Assembly: GCF_003312875.1 (NCBI RefSeq)
Contig: NZ_CP015163.1
Location: forward strand, 8,866,001-8,930,000
Origin: Amycolatopsis albispora
GTDB lineage: Bacteria > Actinomycetota > Actinomycetes > Mycobacteriales > Pseudonocardiaceae
DNA length: 64,000 nt
Direction of reading: 5' to 3'
In this document: positions 1-7,655 of the stretch, one piece after another
Layout of the letters: the number at the start of each line of letters is the position of its first letter
How positions within the stretch are numbered: the first letter of the stretch is position 1
Notes under the pieces: generated by a model
What the model saw: the letters and a program-made list of their open reading frames with translations, nothing else
Told to the model about the DNA's origin: nothing
Database searches by the model: none
Made by a program: the position numbers and the translations under genes

Positions 1-130
1 CAGGTAACCGAGAACGTGTGATCCTGGGAAGGCTCTCCCTTGTATCCGGAAGCGCACGGTCCCCGCCATTGAAGTCGCCTTCCGGTGCATTCTGTTTCGC
101 TCCTGTGGATATTCCTGTTCGAGGAGGAGA

Positions 131-1324
131 ATGCCCGTGTCCGTGAAAAGAAAGCTGCTGGCGCTCGGCGCCGCACTGGCCACCGCGGCCGGACTCGCCG
201 CGGTGCCGGCCGTGTCCTCGGCGGCGGTGCCCGCCACCATCCCGCTGACCATCCAGAACAACTCCGGCCGCACCGAACCGATCTACGTCTACAACCTGGG
301 TACCGAGCTGAGCACCGGGCGCCAGGGCTGGGCCGACGCGAACGGCACCTTCCACCCGTGGCCGGCCGGCGGCAACCCGCCGACCCCGGCGCCCGACGCG
401 TCGATCCAGGGCCCGGCGAACGGCGGTTCGATCACCATCCGGCTGCCGAAGTTCTCCGGCCGCGTCTATTTCTCCTACGGCCAGAAACTGGTGTTCAAAC
501 TGACCACCGGCGGGCTCGTGCAACCCGCCGTGCAGAACCCGAGTGATCCCAACCGGAATATTTTGTTCAACTGGACCGAATACACGCTCAACGACGGCGG
601 AATCTGGATCAACAGCACCCAGGTCGACATGTTCTCCGCGCCGTACTCGGTCGGCGTGCGAATGTCCGGTGGTGCGGAGAAAACCGCGGGCCGGTTGACG
701 GCGGGCGGGTACCACGGTTTCTTCTCCGCGTTGAAGGCGCAGCCGGGCGGCTGGGGCAATCTGGTCCAGACCAAGCCGGACGGCAGTGTGCTGCGCGCGC
801 TCTCGCCGGGCCACGGCGTGGGTGCCGGGCTGCTCAACGCCGCCATCATGGACGACTACATCAACCGCGTGTGGGCGAAGTACGCATCGTCCACTTTGAC
901 CGTCACGCCGTTCGCGGATCAACCCGGTACCAAGTACTTCGGCCGGGTCTCCGGGAACACGATGAACTTCACCAACTCGGCGGGCGCGGTGGTCACCTCG
1001 TTCCAGAAACCGGACTCCGACAGCGTGTTCGGCTGCTACAAGCTGCTCGACGCGCCGAACGACCTGGTGCGCGGGCCGATTTCGCGCACGCTGTGCGCCG
1101 GGTACAACCGGTCGACCCTGGTGAGCAACCCGAACCAGCCGGACGCCGGCTCGAGCGGCTTCTACCAGGACCCGGTGACCAACCACTATTCGCGCCTGAT
1201 CCACGAGCGCATGGTCGACGGCAAGGCCTACGGCTTCGCCTTCGACGACGTCGGCCACCACGAATCACTGGTGCACGACGGCAACCCGGCCCAGGCGAGC
1301 ATCACCCTGGACCCGTTCAGCTGA
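131..1324 (+). CDS. Secreted GH64 beta-1,3-glucanase
   Basis: Predicted extracellular endo-beta-1,3-glucanase of glycoside hydrolase family 64 (thaumatin-like fold), 397 residues, acting on fungal or algal glucan. The N-terminus (residues 1-32) is a classic signal peptide with a KRK start, an Ala-rich core and an SSA-A cleavage region. The mature chain opens with the family-typical beta-sandwich (TIQNNSGR, IYVYNLG). A Glu near 150 (NWTEYT) and an Asp near 166 (TQVDMF) are 16 residues apart, like the catalytic pair known in laminaripentaose-producing GH64 enzymes. The start is fixed by a GAGGAGGAG ribosome site ending just before the ATG. It has no obvious operon partner. Confidence 0.9.
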   Translation: MPVSVKRKLLALGAALATAAGLAAVPAVSSAAVPATIPLTIQNNSGRTEPIYVYNLGTELSTGRQGWADANGTFHPWPAGGNPPTPAPDASIQGPANGGSITIRLPKFSGRVYFSYGQKLVFKLTTGGLVQPAVQNPSDPNRNILFNWTEYTLNDGGIWINSTQVDMFSAPYSVGVRMSGGAEKTAGRLTAGGYHGFFSALKAQPGGWGNLVQTKPDGSVLRALSPGHGVGAGLLNAAIMDDYINRVWAKYASSTLTVTPFADQPGTKYFGRVSGNTMNFTNSAGAVVTSFQKPDSDSVFGCYKLLDAPNDLVRGPISRTLCAGYNRSTLVSNPNQPDAGSSGFYQDPVTNHYSRLIHERMVDGKAYGFAFDDVGHHESLVHDGNPAQASITLDPFS

Positions 1325-1395
1325 TCAGGTGAGCGAGTAACACCGGCGGTGGCGGGAACGAGTTCATGGTGACCGCCACCGCCCGGAGGACTCGC

Positions 1396-1815
1396 ATGAT
1401 CGCATCAGGTCCAAAAAGGACAGTAAGCACCGGGGTGCGGCGGGTGGCCCTGCGCGGTGCGGTGATCGCGCTGGTGGCCACCGGGTGCACGGCCGCCCCG
1501 CCCGCCACCCCCGAGCCGTCGCCCACGCCGACGCCGCCGGTCAGCACGACGGCGCCGCCGTCGAGGGAAGTGGCCGTCGCGCCACCGGTCACGGCCGAGC
1601 TGAGGACCGCCGAAACCGGCCGGACCACCACGAAGGCCAAGCCGCCGCCCCGCCCGGCGCCGACGGCCGGTTACCAGTGCCGGGACGGGGACGAGGAACG
1701 CCACGAAGTGTGTGCCGAGCACAAGCGGTGGGTCGATGGGCAGGTCGAGTTCACCAACTGCCTCGACTCCGGTGGTGTCTGGGACGAGGAGGCGCAGCGG
1801 TGCGAACCCGGCTAG
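1396..1815 (+). CDS. Small Pro/Thr-rich lipoprotein
   Basis: Predicted membrane-anchored lipoprotein of 139 residues with unknown function. The N-terminus is basic (KR, RR) followed by a hydrophobic stretch ending in a lipobox-like LVATGC, which puts the lipidated Cys near residue 31. A Pro/Thr/Ser-rich linker follows (PEPSPTPTPP), then a small C-terminal module with four cysteines that could form two disulfides. I chose the ATG at 1396 over the in-frame ATG at 1366 because GGAGGA sits at 1385-1390 with good spacing; the earlier start has none. Confidence 0.65.
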   Translation: MIASGPKRTVSTGVRRVALRGAVIALVATGCTAAPPATPEPSPTPTPPVSTTAPPSREVAVAPPVTAELRTAETGRTTTKAKPPPRPAPTAGYQCRDGDEERHEVCAEHKRWVDGQVEFTNCLDSGGVWDEEAQRCEPG

Positions 1816-1837
1816 CCCTCGTGCGGGCTCGCGCGGG

Positions 1838-2290
1838 TCAGCACGCGCCTGGTCCCGGCAGCACGTCCAGGTCGGTGGCCCGCATCGGCTCGCCGCATTC
1901 CGAGCACCGCAGCTCGACGTGGCTGATCCGGCCGCACGCGTGGTGCCGGTAGAGCACCGGCGGCCCCGCCTCGCCGGCGAGCCACCGGTCGCCCCAGCGC
2001 ACCATCACCAGCAGCAGGTCGCACAGCTCGGTGCCCCGCTCGGTGAGCACGTACTCGTGCCGCGGCGGGCGCTCCGAGTACGGCCGCCGCTCGAGCACCT
2101 CCTGCTCGGTCAGCCACTTCAGGCGTTCGGTGAGCACCTTGCGCGAGATGCCCAGCGACTCCTGCAACTGGTCGAACCGGTTGATACCCACGTAGACGTT
2201 CCGCAGGATCAGCGGCGACCACGGCTCGCCGATCACGTCCAACGTCCTGGCGATCGAACACGCCATCTCACCGAAGCGGGTGCGCTGCAT
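1838..2290 (-). CDS. HxlR-family transcriptional regulator
   Basis: Winged-helix regulator of the HxlR type, 150 residues. The N-terminal Cys is followed by SIARTLDVIGEPWSPLILRNV and SLGISRKVLTERLKWL, the family's helix-turn-helix, with a beta-wing (PPRHEYVLTERG). The C-terminus carries four extra cysteines (HAC, LRCSEC, GPGAC) that may bind metal or sense redox; the plain HxlR family does not need them. It is divergent from the DUF899 gene, and two matching palindromes lie between the two starts, so repression of that gene and of itself is the likely role. Confidence 0.85.
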   Translation of the reverse strand: MQRTRFGEMACSIARTLDVIGEPWSPLILRNVYVGINRFDQLQESLGISRKVLTERLKWLTEQEVLERRPYSERPPRHEYVLTERGTELCDLLLVMVRWGDRWLAGEAGPPVLYRHHACGRISHVELRCSECGEPMRATDLDVLPGPGAC

Positions 2291-2311
2291 GCGACCAGCC
2301 TAGCCGAGGGG

Positions 2312-2358
2312 GTTCCTTCAAGGAACTAACTGGGCTACAGTCGGTTCCGTCAGGGAAC
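2312..2358. promoter_or_regulatory. Twin palindromic operator, HxlR/DUF899
   Basis: Two copies of GTTCC-N5-GGAAC (2312-2326 and 2344-2358), spaced 32 bp, lie in the 89-bp divergent intergenic region. Both extend to GGTTCC...GGAACT. Two identical dyads about three helical turns apart between a regulator and its divergent neighbour are what a dimeric HxlR operator pair should look like. The assignment to this regulator is inference. Confidence 0.7.
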
Positions 2359-2379
2359 TCATCAGGGAAGGAGCGCACC

Positions 2380-3036
2380 ATGAACCGGCCACGGGTGGTC
2401 TCCCCGGAGGAATGGCAGGTGGCTAGGGACGCGCTGCTGGTCAAAGAGAAGGAACACACCCGCGCGCTGGACGCCCTGGCCGCCGAGCGACGCCGGCTGC
2501 CGATGGTCCGGCTCGACCCGGGCTACCGGTTCACCGCGCCGGACGGCGAGGAAGTCGGCATGGCGCAGCTGTTCGGCGGCAAGCGGCAGCTGGTCATCTA
2601 CCACTTCATGCTCCAGCCGGGGCAGGACCACCTGTGCGAGGGCTGCTGTTCGTTCACCGACAACCTCGCCGACCAGACCCACCTCAACGCCCGCGACACC
2701 CGCCTGATCCTGCTCTGCCGCGCACCCCAGGCCGAGATCGAGCCGGTTCGCAAGCGCATGGGCTGGACCGTGCCCTGGTACTCCAGCCACGGCAGCGGCT
2801 TCGAGGACGACCTCGGCCTGACCGGCGGCTTCGGGCTCAGCGTGCTCCTGCACGACAACGGCGAGTTCTTCCGCACCTACTTCACCACCTCGCGTGGCGT
2901 CGACCGGCTGCGGATGGACTTCAACCTGCTCGACCTGACCCCGTTCGGCCGCCAGGAGACCTGGGAGGACTCGCCGGAGGGCTGGCCGCAGACCCCGACC
3001 ATGCAGTGGCTCCGCCTGCGCGACGAATACTCATGA
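2380..3036 (+). CDS. DUF899 thioredoxin-like protein
   Basis: DUF899-family protein of 218 residues, a thioredoxin/peroxiredoxin-fold family found next to HxlR or ArsR regulators. Visible family features are the N-terminal EEWQVARDALLVKEKEHTRA, the RRLPMVRLD segment, and LVIYHFML followed by an HLCEGCCSF cysteine cluster that could be redox active. The ribosome site GGAAGGAG precedes the ATG. Its 3' end overlaps the convergent MarR gene by 6 bp, the two stop codons lying in the palindrome TCATGA. Function is probably redox-related; no substrate is known. Confidence 0.8.
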   Translation: MNRPRVVSPEEWQVARDALLVKEKEHTRALDALAAERRRLPMVRLDPGYRFTAPDGEEVGMAQLFGGKRQLVIYHFMLQPGQDHLCEGCCSFTDNLADQTHLNARDTRLILLCRAPQAEIEPVRKRMGWTVPWYSSHGSGFEDDLGLTGGFGLSVLLHDNGEFFRTYFTTSRGVDRLRMDFNLLDLTPFGRQETWEDSPEGWPQTPTMQWLRLRDEYS

Positions 3037-3492
3037 AAGGTCGGCCGGGCGGATGCGGAGCTTGGCGGCGATCCGCGCCAGCGCCTGCTGGTCCTCGTCG
3101 GTGAGGGGGTCGAGCACGCACTCGCGCACCGAGCGGACGTGCACCGGCGCGGCGGCGACCACCACCTCGTAACCGGCGTCGGTGAGCGCGGCGATGGTGT
3201 ACCGGCCGTCGTCGGGGTCGGGGTAGCGCTCGACCCAGCCGCGCTGCTCGAACCGCTTGACCACGTTCGACAGCCGCGAAAGCGAGCCGTTGGCCAGGTA
3301 GGCCAGCTCGCTCATCCGCAGCCGGCGCCCCGGCGCCTCCGAGACCTGGCTGAGCGCGAGGTATTCGAACAGGGTCAGCCCGGCCTCGTGCTGCAGCGGC
3401 GCCTCCAGCCGCCCCGGCAGCAGCAGGACCAGGGAGACCAGCCCGGTCCAGGCCTCCTTCTCGGCCGCGTTCAGCCACCGCGTCTCCTCCAT
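3031..3492 (-). CDS. MarR-family regulator
   Basis: Winged-helix MarR-type regulator, 153 residues. LTLFEYLALSQVSEAPGRRLRMSELA and GSLSRLSNVVKRFEQRGWVER form the HTH and recognition helix, and YPDPDDGRYTIAALTDAG the wing. It is divergent from the RidA-family gene; a pair of TTCA-N4-TGAA dyads lies between them. It probably represses that gene. No strong ribosome site is visible before the ATG. Confidence 0.85.
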   Translation of the reverse strand: MEETRWLNAAEKEAWTGLVSLVLLLPGRLEAPLQHEAGLTLFEYLALSQVSEAPGRRLRMSELAYLANGSLSRLSNVVKRFEQRGWVERYPDPDDGRYTIAALTDAGYEVVVAAAPVHVRSVRECVLDPLTDEDQQALARIAAKLRIRPADLS

Positions 3493-3518
3493 GGGGGCAG
3501 CCTAGCGAGCGGTGGATG

Positions 3519-3563
3519 ACTTCACGCTTGAAGCGATTCTGTGGTTTACTTCAAGCATGAAGT
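3519..3563. promoter_or_regulatory. Twin MarR-type operator over RidA start
   Basis: Two near-identical 16-bp dyads, ACTTCA-CG-CTTGAAGC (3519-3534) and ACTTCA-AG-CATGAAGT (3548-3563), sit 29 bp apart. The second contains the ATG of the RidA-family gene (3557). Binding there by the divergent MarR protein would block transcription initiation directly. The dyads are seen in the sequence; the regulator assignment is inferred from position. Confidence 0.7.
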
Positions 3564-3979
3564 CAATTGAGCGCACCCGGCCCGAGTTCTTCGCCACCCC
3601 GGGATACGGCGACGAGCAGCTGGTCAACCTGCACTACAGCCAGGCCGTCCGCGTCGGGGACCGCGTCGAGATCTCCGGCCAGGGTGGCTGGGACAACGAA
3701 TGGAACTTCCCGGAGAAACTCGAGGACGAGATCGTCCGGGCCTTCGACAACATCGAGCGGACCCTGGCCACGGCGGGCGCCACCTGGCACGACGTGATCT
3801 CGGTCGACTCCTACCACGTCGCCGGCGCCGAGGAGATCCGCGACGAGCACAACCCGGTGATGGTGGCGCAGTTCCGCAAGCGCATGGGGGAGCGCCGGCC
3901 CATCTGGACCGAACTCGGCGTGGCCGCCCTCGGCGCGCCCGGCATGCGCGTGGAAATCAGGGTGACCGCGGTGCTCTAG
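3557..3979 (+). CDS. RidA/YjgF-family protein
   Basis: RidA-like protein of 140 residues. RidA proteins form trimers and hydrolyse reactive enamine/imine intermediates. Family features seen are SGQGGWDN, ERTLATAGATWHDVISVDSYHV, RPIWTELGVAALGAPGMRVEI and the C-terminal VTAVL. The usual catalytic Arg region is present as GMRVEI. The start at 3557 is preferred to 3512 because the family begins here; with no ribosome site and an operator across it, the mRNA may be leaderless. The gene ends at TAG 3977-3979, where an IS630 element is inserted. Confidence 0.8.
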   Translation: MKSIERTRPEFFATPGYGDEQLVNLHYSQAVRVGDRVEISGQGGWDNEWNFPEKLEDEIVRAFDNIERTLATAGATWHDVISVDSYHVAGAEEIRDEHNPVMVAQFRKRMGERRPIWTELGVAALGAPGMRVEIRVTAVL

Positions 3980-5064
3980 TGTCCTGAGTCGTTAATTCGT
4001 TGGCAGTAGGCGGCGAGGGATTCGAGGATCTGGTCTGCGGTGCGGGTCCAGACGTAGGGCTGGGGGTTGGTGTTCCACTGTTTGATCCAGTTTTGGATGT
4101 CTTTTTCCAGGGCTGAGACCGAGCGGTGGACGCCCCGGCGGAGCAGTTTGACGGTGATCTCGGCGAAGAAGCGTTCGACCAGGTTGAGCCAGCTCGAACC
4201 GGTCGGGGTGAAGTGCGGGTGGAAGCGCGGATGTTTGAGCAGCCACGTTTTCACAGCCGGGGTTTTGTGTGTTGACAGGTTGTCCAGGATGAGGTGCACG
4301 TCCAACTCGGCAGGCACGGTCTTGTCGATGGTGCGCAGGAACGCGAGGAATTCCTGGTGCCGGTGGCGGCGTTTCACCGCGCTGATCACCTGACCGGTGG
4401 CGATTTCGAGAGCGGCGAACAGGCTGGTGGTGCCGTGCCGGACGTAATCGAAACTCTGTCGTTCGGGCACGCCGGGCAGCATCGGCAACACGGGCGCGGA
4501 CCGGTCCAGTGCTTGGATCTGGGTCTTCTCGTCCACGCACAGCACCACGGCTTTGGCGGGGGGATCGAGGTAGAGGCCGACGACGTCGCGGACCTTGTCC
4601 ACGAACAGCGGATCCTTGCTGATCGTGAATGTGTCGATCTTGTGCGGTGTGAGGCCGAAGGCCCGTCAGATCCGCGAGACCGCGGACTGTGTCATTCCGG
4701 TCTGCGCGGCCAGTGCTCGGGTCGACCAGTGGGTGGCGTTGGCCGGCTTCGTTTCCAGCGTGGTGACCACGACATGTTCGACTTGCTCGTCGGTGATGGT
4801 GCGCGGTCGGCCGGGGCGCGGTTCGTCGGACAGGCCGTCGAGCCTGTCACGGACGAACCGTGCCCGCCAGGTCGCCACCGTGCCCCGGTTGAGCCGTAGT
4901 CGTTCGGCGATGTCGGTGTTGGAACCACCTTCGGCGCAGGTGAGCACGATCCGTGCTCGCATGGCCAGTCCCTGAGCGGTGGTCCGGCGCCGCGTCCAGC
5001 CTTCCAGGATGCGACGTTCCTCGTCGGTCAGGGTCAGCGGCACCAACTTCGCACTCGGCATCAA
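3976..5064 (-). pseudogene. IS630 transposase, interrupted by TGA
   Basis: The frame reads from ATG 5064 through an N-terminal HTH region (EERRILEGWTRRRTTAQG, NTDIAERLRLNRGTVATWR) to an in-frame TGA at 4668-4666, then continues in the same frame with RAFGLTPHKID into the catalytic part. DDE residues are seen in LCVDEKTQ, LILDNLSTHK and SSWLNLVERFF. The TGA stands where the family has Trp, so a single TGG to TGA change is likely. An internal GTG at 4602 could start a 208-residue catalytic fragment. The terminal stop TAG (3978-3976) lies outside the IS: it is made from the TA target plus the flanking C. The full frame would give 362 residues. Confidence 0.85.
3979..3997 (+). repeat. IS630 left terminal inverted repeat
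   Basis: Nineteen bases identical to the reverse complement of 5085-5103. Its first base G joins the TA target to rebuild the RidA stop codon TAG. Confidence 0.93.
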
Positions 5065-5084
5065 CCCAGACTACGGTGACCAAA

Positions 5085-5103
5085 AATTAACGACTCAGGA
5101 CAC
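5085..5103 (-). repeat. IS630 right terminal inverted repeat
   Basis: Nineteen bases matching the left end in inverted orientation. Its outermost C plus the TA target gives the LigD-polymerase stop codon on the minus strand. Confidence 0.93.
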
Positions 5104-6041
5104 TAGTCACCCTTGTCCAGGCCGTCCCGGTCGGCCCACTCCAGCAGGGTGTCCACTGTGTACGCCACGTCGTCGATCTTCTCGTGCGGGTCACCCAGTT
5201 CGGCGAACCTGCGGGAGACCACTCCGATGGTGCACTCCCGCGGCTCGACCTCGTCGACCTCGGCCCAGGTGATCGGCGTGGACACCACCGCCTCCGGCAC
5301 CCCGCGCACCGAGTACGCGCTGGCGATGGTGTGGTCGCGGGTGTTCTGGTTGTAGTCGACAAAAACCTTGTCCGGCTCGCGGTCCTTGCGCCACCACGCG
5401 GTGGTCACGTCGTCCGGGGCGCGGCGCTCGACCTCCTTGGCGAAGGCGAGCGCCGCGCGCCGGACCTCCTGGAAACCCCGGTCCGGCTTGATGCGAACGT
5501 AGACGTGCAGGCCGTCGCCGCCGGAGGTCTTCGGCCAGCCGGTGATGCCGAGCTCGTCGAGCACCTCGTGCGCGACGTGCGCGACCCGGCGCACGCGGTC
5601 GAAGTCGCACTCCGGCATCGGATCCAGGTCGATCCGCCACTCGTCCGGGTGCTCGGTGTCCGCGCGCCGCGAGTTCCACGGGTGGAACTCCACAGTGGAC
5701 ATCTGCACCGCCCAGATGACGCTGGCCAGCTCGGTCACGCACAGTTCGTCGGCGTGCCTGCCGTACCGCGGGAAGTGCACCCGGACGGTCTCCAGCCACG
5801 GCGGCGCGCCACCGGGCACGCGCTTCTGGTGCACCTTCTCCCCGGCCACCCCGGACGGGAACCGGTGCAGCATGCACGGCCGCTCACGCAGCGCGCGCAC
5901 GATGCCGTCACCCACCGAAAGGTAGTAGTTGACCAGGTCGAGCTTGGTCTCACCCCGGGCGGGGAAGTACACCCGATCCGGGTTCGACACCCGGACCGTG
6001 CGCGGGCCGACCTCGATCTCCACCGCGGGTGACTTGCTCAT
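5103..6041 (-). CDS. Stand-alone LigD-type DNA polymerase/primase
   Basis: Archaeo-eukaryotic primase-type polymerase domain of LigD (PolDom), 312 residues, implicated in gap filling during non-homologous end joining. The catalytic motifs are present: DLDP with Asp 138 and Asp 140, SGGDGLH at 173-179, and VDYNQN with Asp 229. The ligase and nuclease domains of full LigD are absent, as in actinomycetes that split LigD into separate proteins; neither Ku nor a ligase gene is in the window. The stop codon TAG shares bases with the IS630 insertion site. Confidence 0.88.
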   Translation of the reverse strand: MSKSPAVEIEVGPRTVRVSNPDRVYFPARGETKLDLVNYYLSVGDGIVRALRERPCMLHRFPSGVAGEKVHQKRVPGGAPPWLETVRVHFPRYGRHADELCVTELASVIWAVQMSTVEFHPWNSRRADTEHPDEWRIDLDPMPECDFDRVRRVAHVAHEVLDELGITGWPKTSGGDGLHVYVRIKPDRGFQEVRRAALAFAKEVERRAPDDVTTAWWRKDREPDKVFVDYNQNTRDHTIASAYSVRGVPEAVVSTPITWAEVDEVEPRECTIGVVSRRFAELGDPHEKIDDVAYTVDTLLEWADRDGLDKGD

Positions 6042-6062
6042 GCGACCACGCTAACGCGCCGA

Positions 6063-6593
6063 TCACCACGACGGGTCGAACCGGACGCCCTTCTCGTAGA
6101 ACTCGTCATCCGATTCGGGCTCGGCGCGCTTCTCCGGCTCACGCCACGAACCGGACCGGTCACGGAGAATGCCGGTCTCCGGCTTCCCGCCAGAACCCGG
6201 CCCAGAGCCAGACCCGGCCGCCCCGGCGTCCGGTGCGGCCGTGGCCGGGTCGAACTTGAGCCGCCAGCGCAGCCGGTCGGTGACGTAACCGGCGTTGCCC
6301 ATCGGGCTGAGCAGTTCCGCGCTGCGCTGGGCCGACTCGCGCTGGGCCTGCGCGTAGGTCCGCAGCACCAGGTCGGCGAGTTCGCTGGGCGACAGCTTCG
6401 AGGCACCCGGCGACAGCCGCAGCCCGGTCATCACCCCGTCGGTGTTGACCGAAAGGCTGACCGTGCCGTCCGGGGAACCGGCGCTCACCGACAGCTCCTG
6501 CAGCGCCTTGACGATCGCCTCCCGGTCCGCCTTGGCGGGCGGCTTCTTCGCCGGTGGCTTCTTCGGCGACCGCGGTGGTGGCTTGCCGGTCAT
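6063..6593 (-). CDS. YbaB/EbfC-like protein of a T7SS-type set
   Basis: Protein of 176 residues with a Lys/Pro-rich N-terminus (KKPPAKKPPAK), a central YbaB/EbfC-like fold (VSLSVNTDGVMTGLRLSPGASKLSPSELADLVLRTYAQAQ) and a low-complexity acidic C-terminal tail. Such proteins occur in actinomycetes beside EspC-like and WXG100-like secretion substrates. Here it is the last gene of a three-gene leftward set, 19 bp after the preceding stop, with a GGGGAGG ribosome site. DNA binding is possible from the fold; a secretion accessory role is inferred only from neighbours. Confidence 0.65.
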   Translation of the reverse strand: MTGKPPPRSPKKPPAKKPPAKADREAIVKALQELSVSAGSPDGTVSLSVNTDGVMTGLRLSPGASKLSPSELADLVLRTYAQAQRESAQRSAELLSPMGNAGYVTDRLRWRLKFDPATAAPDAGAAGSGSGPGSGGKPETGILRDRSGSWREPEKRAEPESDDEFYEKGVRFDPSW

Positions 6594-6612
6594 CGCTGAA
6601 CCACCTCCCCGC

Positions 6613-7647
6613 TCAGGTTAGCGGAGCCGGGGCGCCCCCGGCGCTGTCCACCTGGCCGTCGGGCGCGATGTCGACGCCCGATTCACGGACCCGCCGCTCG
6701 CGGTCCTTGTCCAGCCGCTCGGTCTCGAACGAGTCCGGGTCGAACGACGAGCCGGGGCTGACGTCCGGCGGCGGCGGGATCGCCGGCAGGTCCTCCGCCT
6801 CGATGTCGATCTGCTTGGCCAGGTCCTCCATCGAGGTGACCATGGCATCGCGCAGCTTGTCGGTCTGCTCGAAGAAGCTCGACACCAGCTCGAAGATGTT
6901 GTCACCGGTGATCTCGGCGGCGTTCGCGATGCTCGCGCTGATCGCGGAACCCGCCACGTTGCCCGCGATGATCGCGCCCTTCGCGGTGGCCGAGAGCACC
7001 GCCGCGCCCGCGGCCGCGCCCGCACCGGCGGTGGCCACGGTGAGCAACCCGGCCACCGCGCCGGCGAAGGCCGCGCCGAGCACCTTGAGCATGGCCGATT
7101 CGCTCTTCTTCGACTTGTCTTCCTGGTACTTCTCGGCGACGGCCTTGAACGATTCGCCGAGGTTGACCAGGTCACCCCTGGCCGAGGCGATCGCCTCGCG
7201 CGCGGCCACCACGTCGCTCTCCAGCACGGTGATCTTCGTGCCGACGCGGTCGTAGATGTGCGCCAGGTTGTTGATGTAGGCCTTGACGTCGTTGGCCGCG
7301 TCCCCGCGCCAGTGCTCCAGCCGCTTCTCTGCCTGGTCCAGCTCCGACTTGGAGTTGTCGATCAGCGCCTTCCAGATCTTGTCCTGCTCGTTGATCAGCG
7401 CCTGCAGCCCGCTGTCGGAGTCGCGGTCGATGTCGGCGGCGGAGAACTCGCGGTAGATGTCCGCGGTCTGCTTGCGCCACTTCTCGACCTCGTCCTCCGG
7501 CATCCAGAACTCGGTCCAGCGCAGGATGTCGAGCGCGTCGAGCGCGGCGTTGGCGCCGTCGAGCAGGTCCTCGCTGATGCCTTCGAGATGGGCCTCGCGG
7601 TTGTTGTCGTACGAGGTCGTCTCGACCGCGCCGAAGTACTCGTCCAT
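6613..7647 (-). CDS. Predicted type VII secretion substrate
   Basis: Large helical protein of 344 residues. Residues 1-180 are charged helices that include WRGDAANDVKAYINNLA, like the WxG/helical hairpin of secreted WXG100-like effectors. A long Ala/Gly hydrophobic stretch (LGAAFAGAVAGLLTVATAGAG onwards, about 185-245) could insert in membranes. A Pro/Asp-rich tail follows; no toxin domain is recognisable. The ATG at 7647 is chosen because it follows the upstream gene's stop by 8 bp; a longer in-frame reading overlaps that gene. Export through an ESX system elsewhere is inference. Confidence 0.65.
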   Translation of the reverse strand: MDEYFGAVETTSYDNNREAHLEGISEDLLDGANAALDALDILRWTEFWMPEDEVEKWRKQTADIYREFSAADIDRDSDSGLQALINEQDKIWKALIDNSKSELDQAEKRLEHWRGDAANDVKAYINNLAHIYDRVGTKITVLESDVVAAREAIASARGDLVNLGESFKAVAEKYQEDKSKKSESAMLKVLGAAFAGAVAGLLTVATAGAGAAAGAAVLSATAKGAIIAGNVAGSAISASIANAAEITGDNIFELVSSFFEQTDKLRDAMVTSMEDLAKQIDIEAEDLPAIPPPPDVSPGSSFDPDSFETERLDKDRERRVRESGVDIAPDGQVDSAGGAPAPLT

Positions 7648-7655
7648 GCCCGGCC

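Larger units (their letters stand above)
3979..5103 (-). mobile_element. IS630-family insertion sequence
   Basis: A complete-looking 1,125-bp element with perfect 19-bp terminal inverted repeats beginning GTGTCCTGAGTCGTTAATT, flanked by TA on both sides (3977-3978 and 5104-5105), the target duplication of the IS630/Tc1 superfamily. It contains one transposase frame broken by an in-frame TGA. It lies between the convergent RidA and LigD-polymerase genes, precisely inside the CTAG that forms both of their stop codons. Confidence 0.93.
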
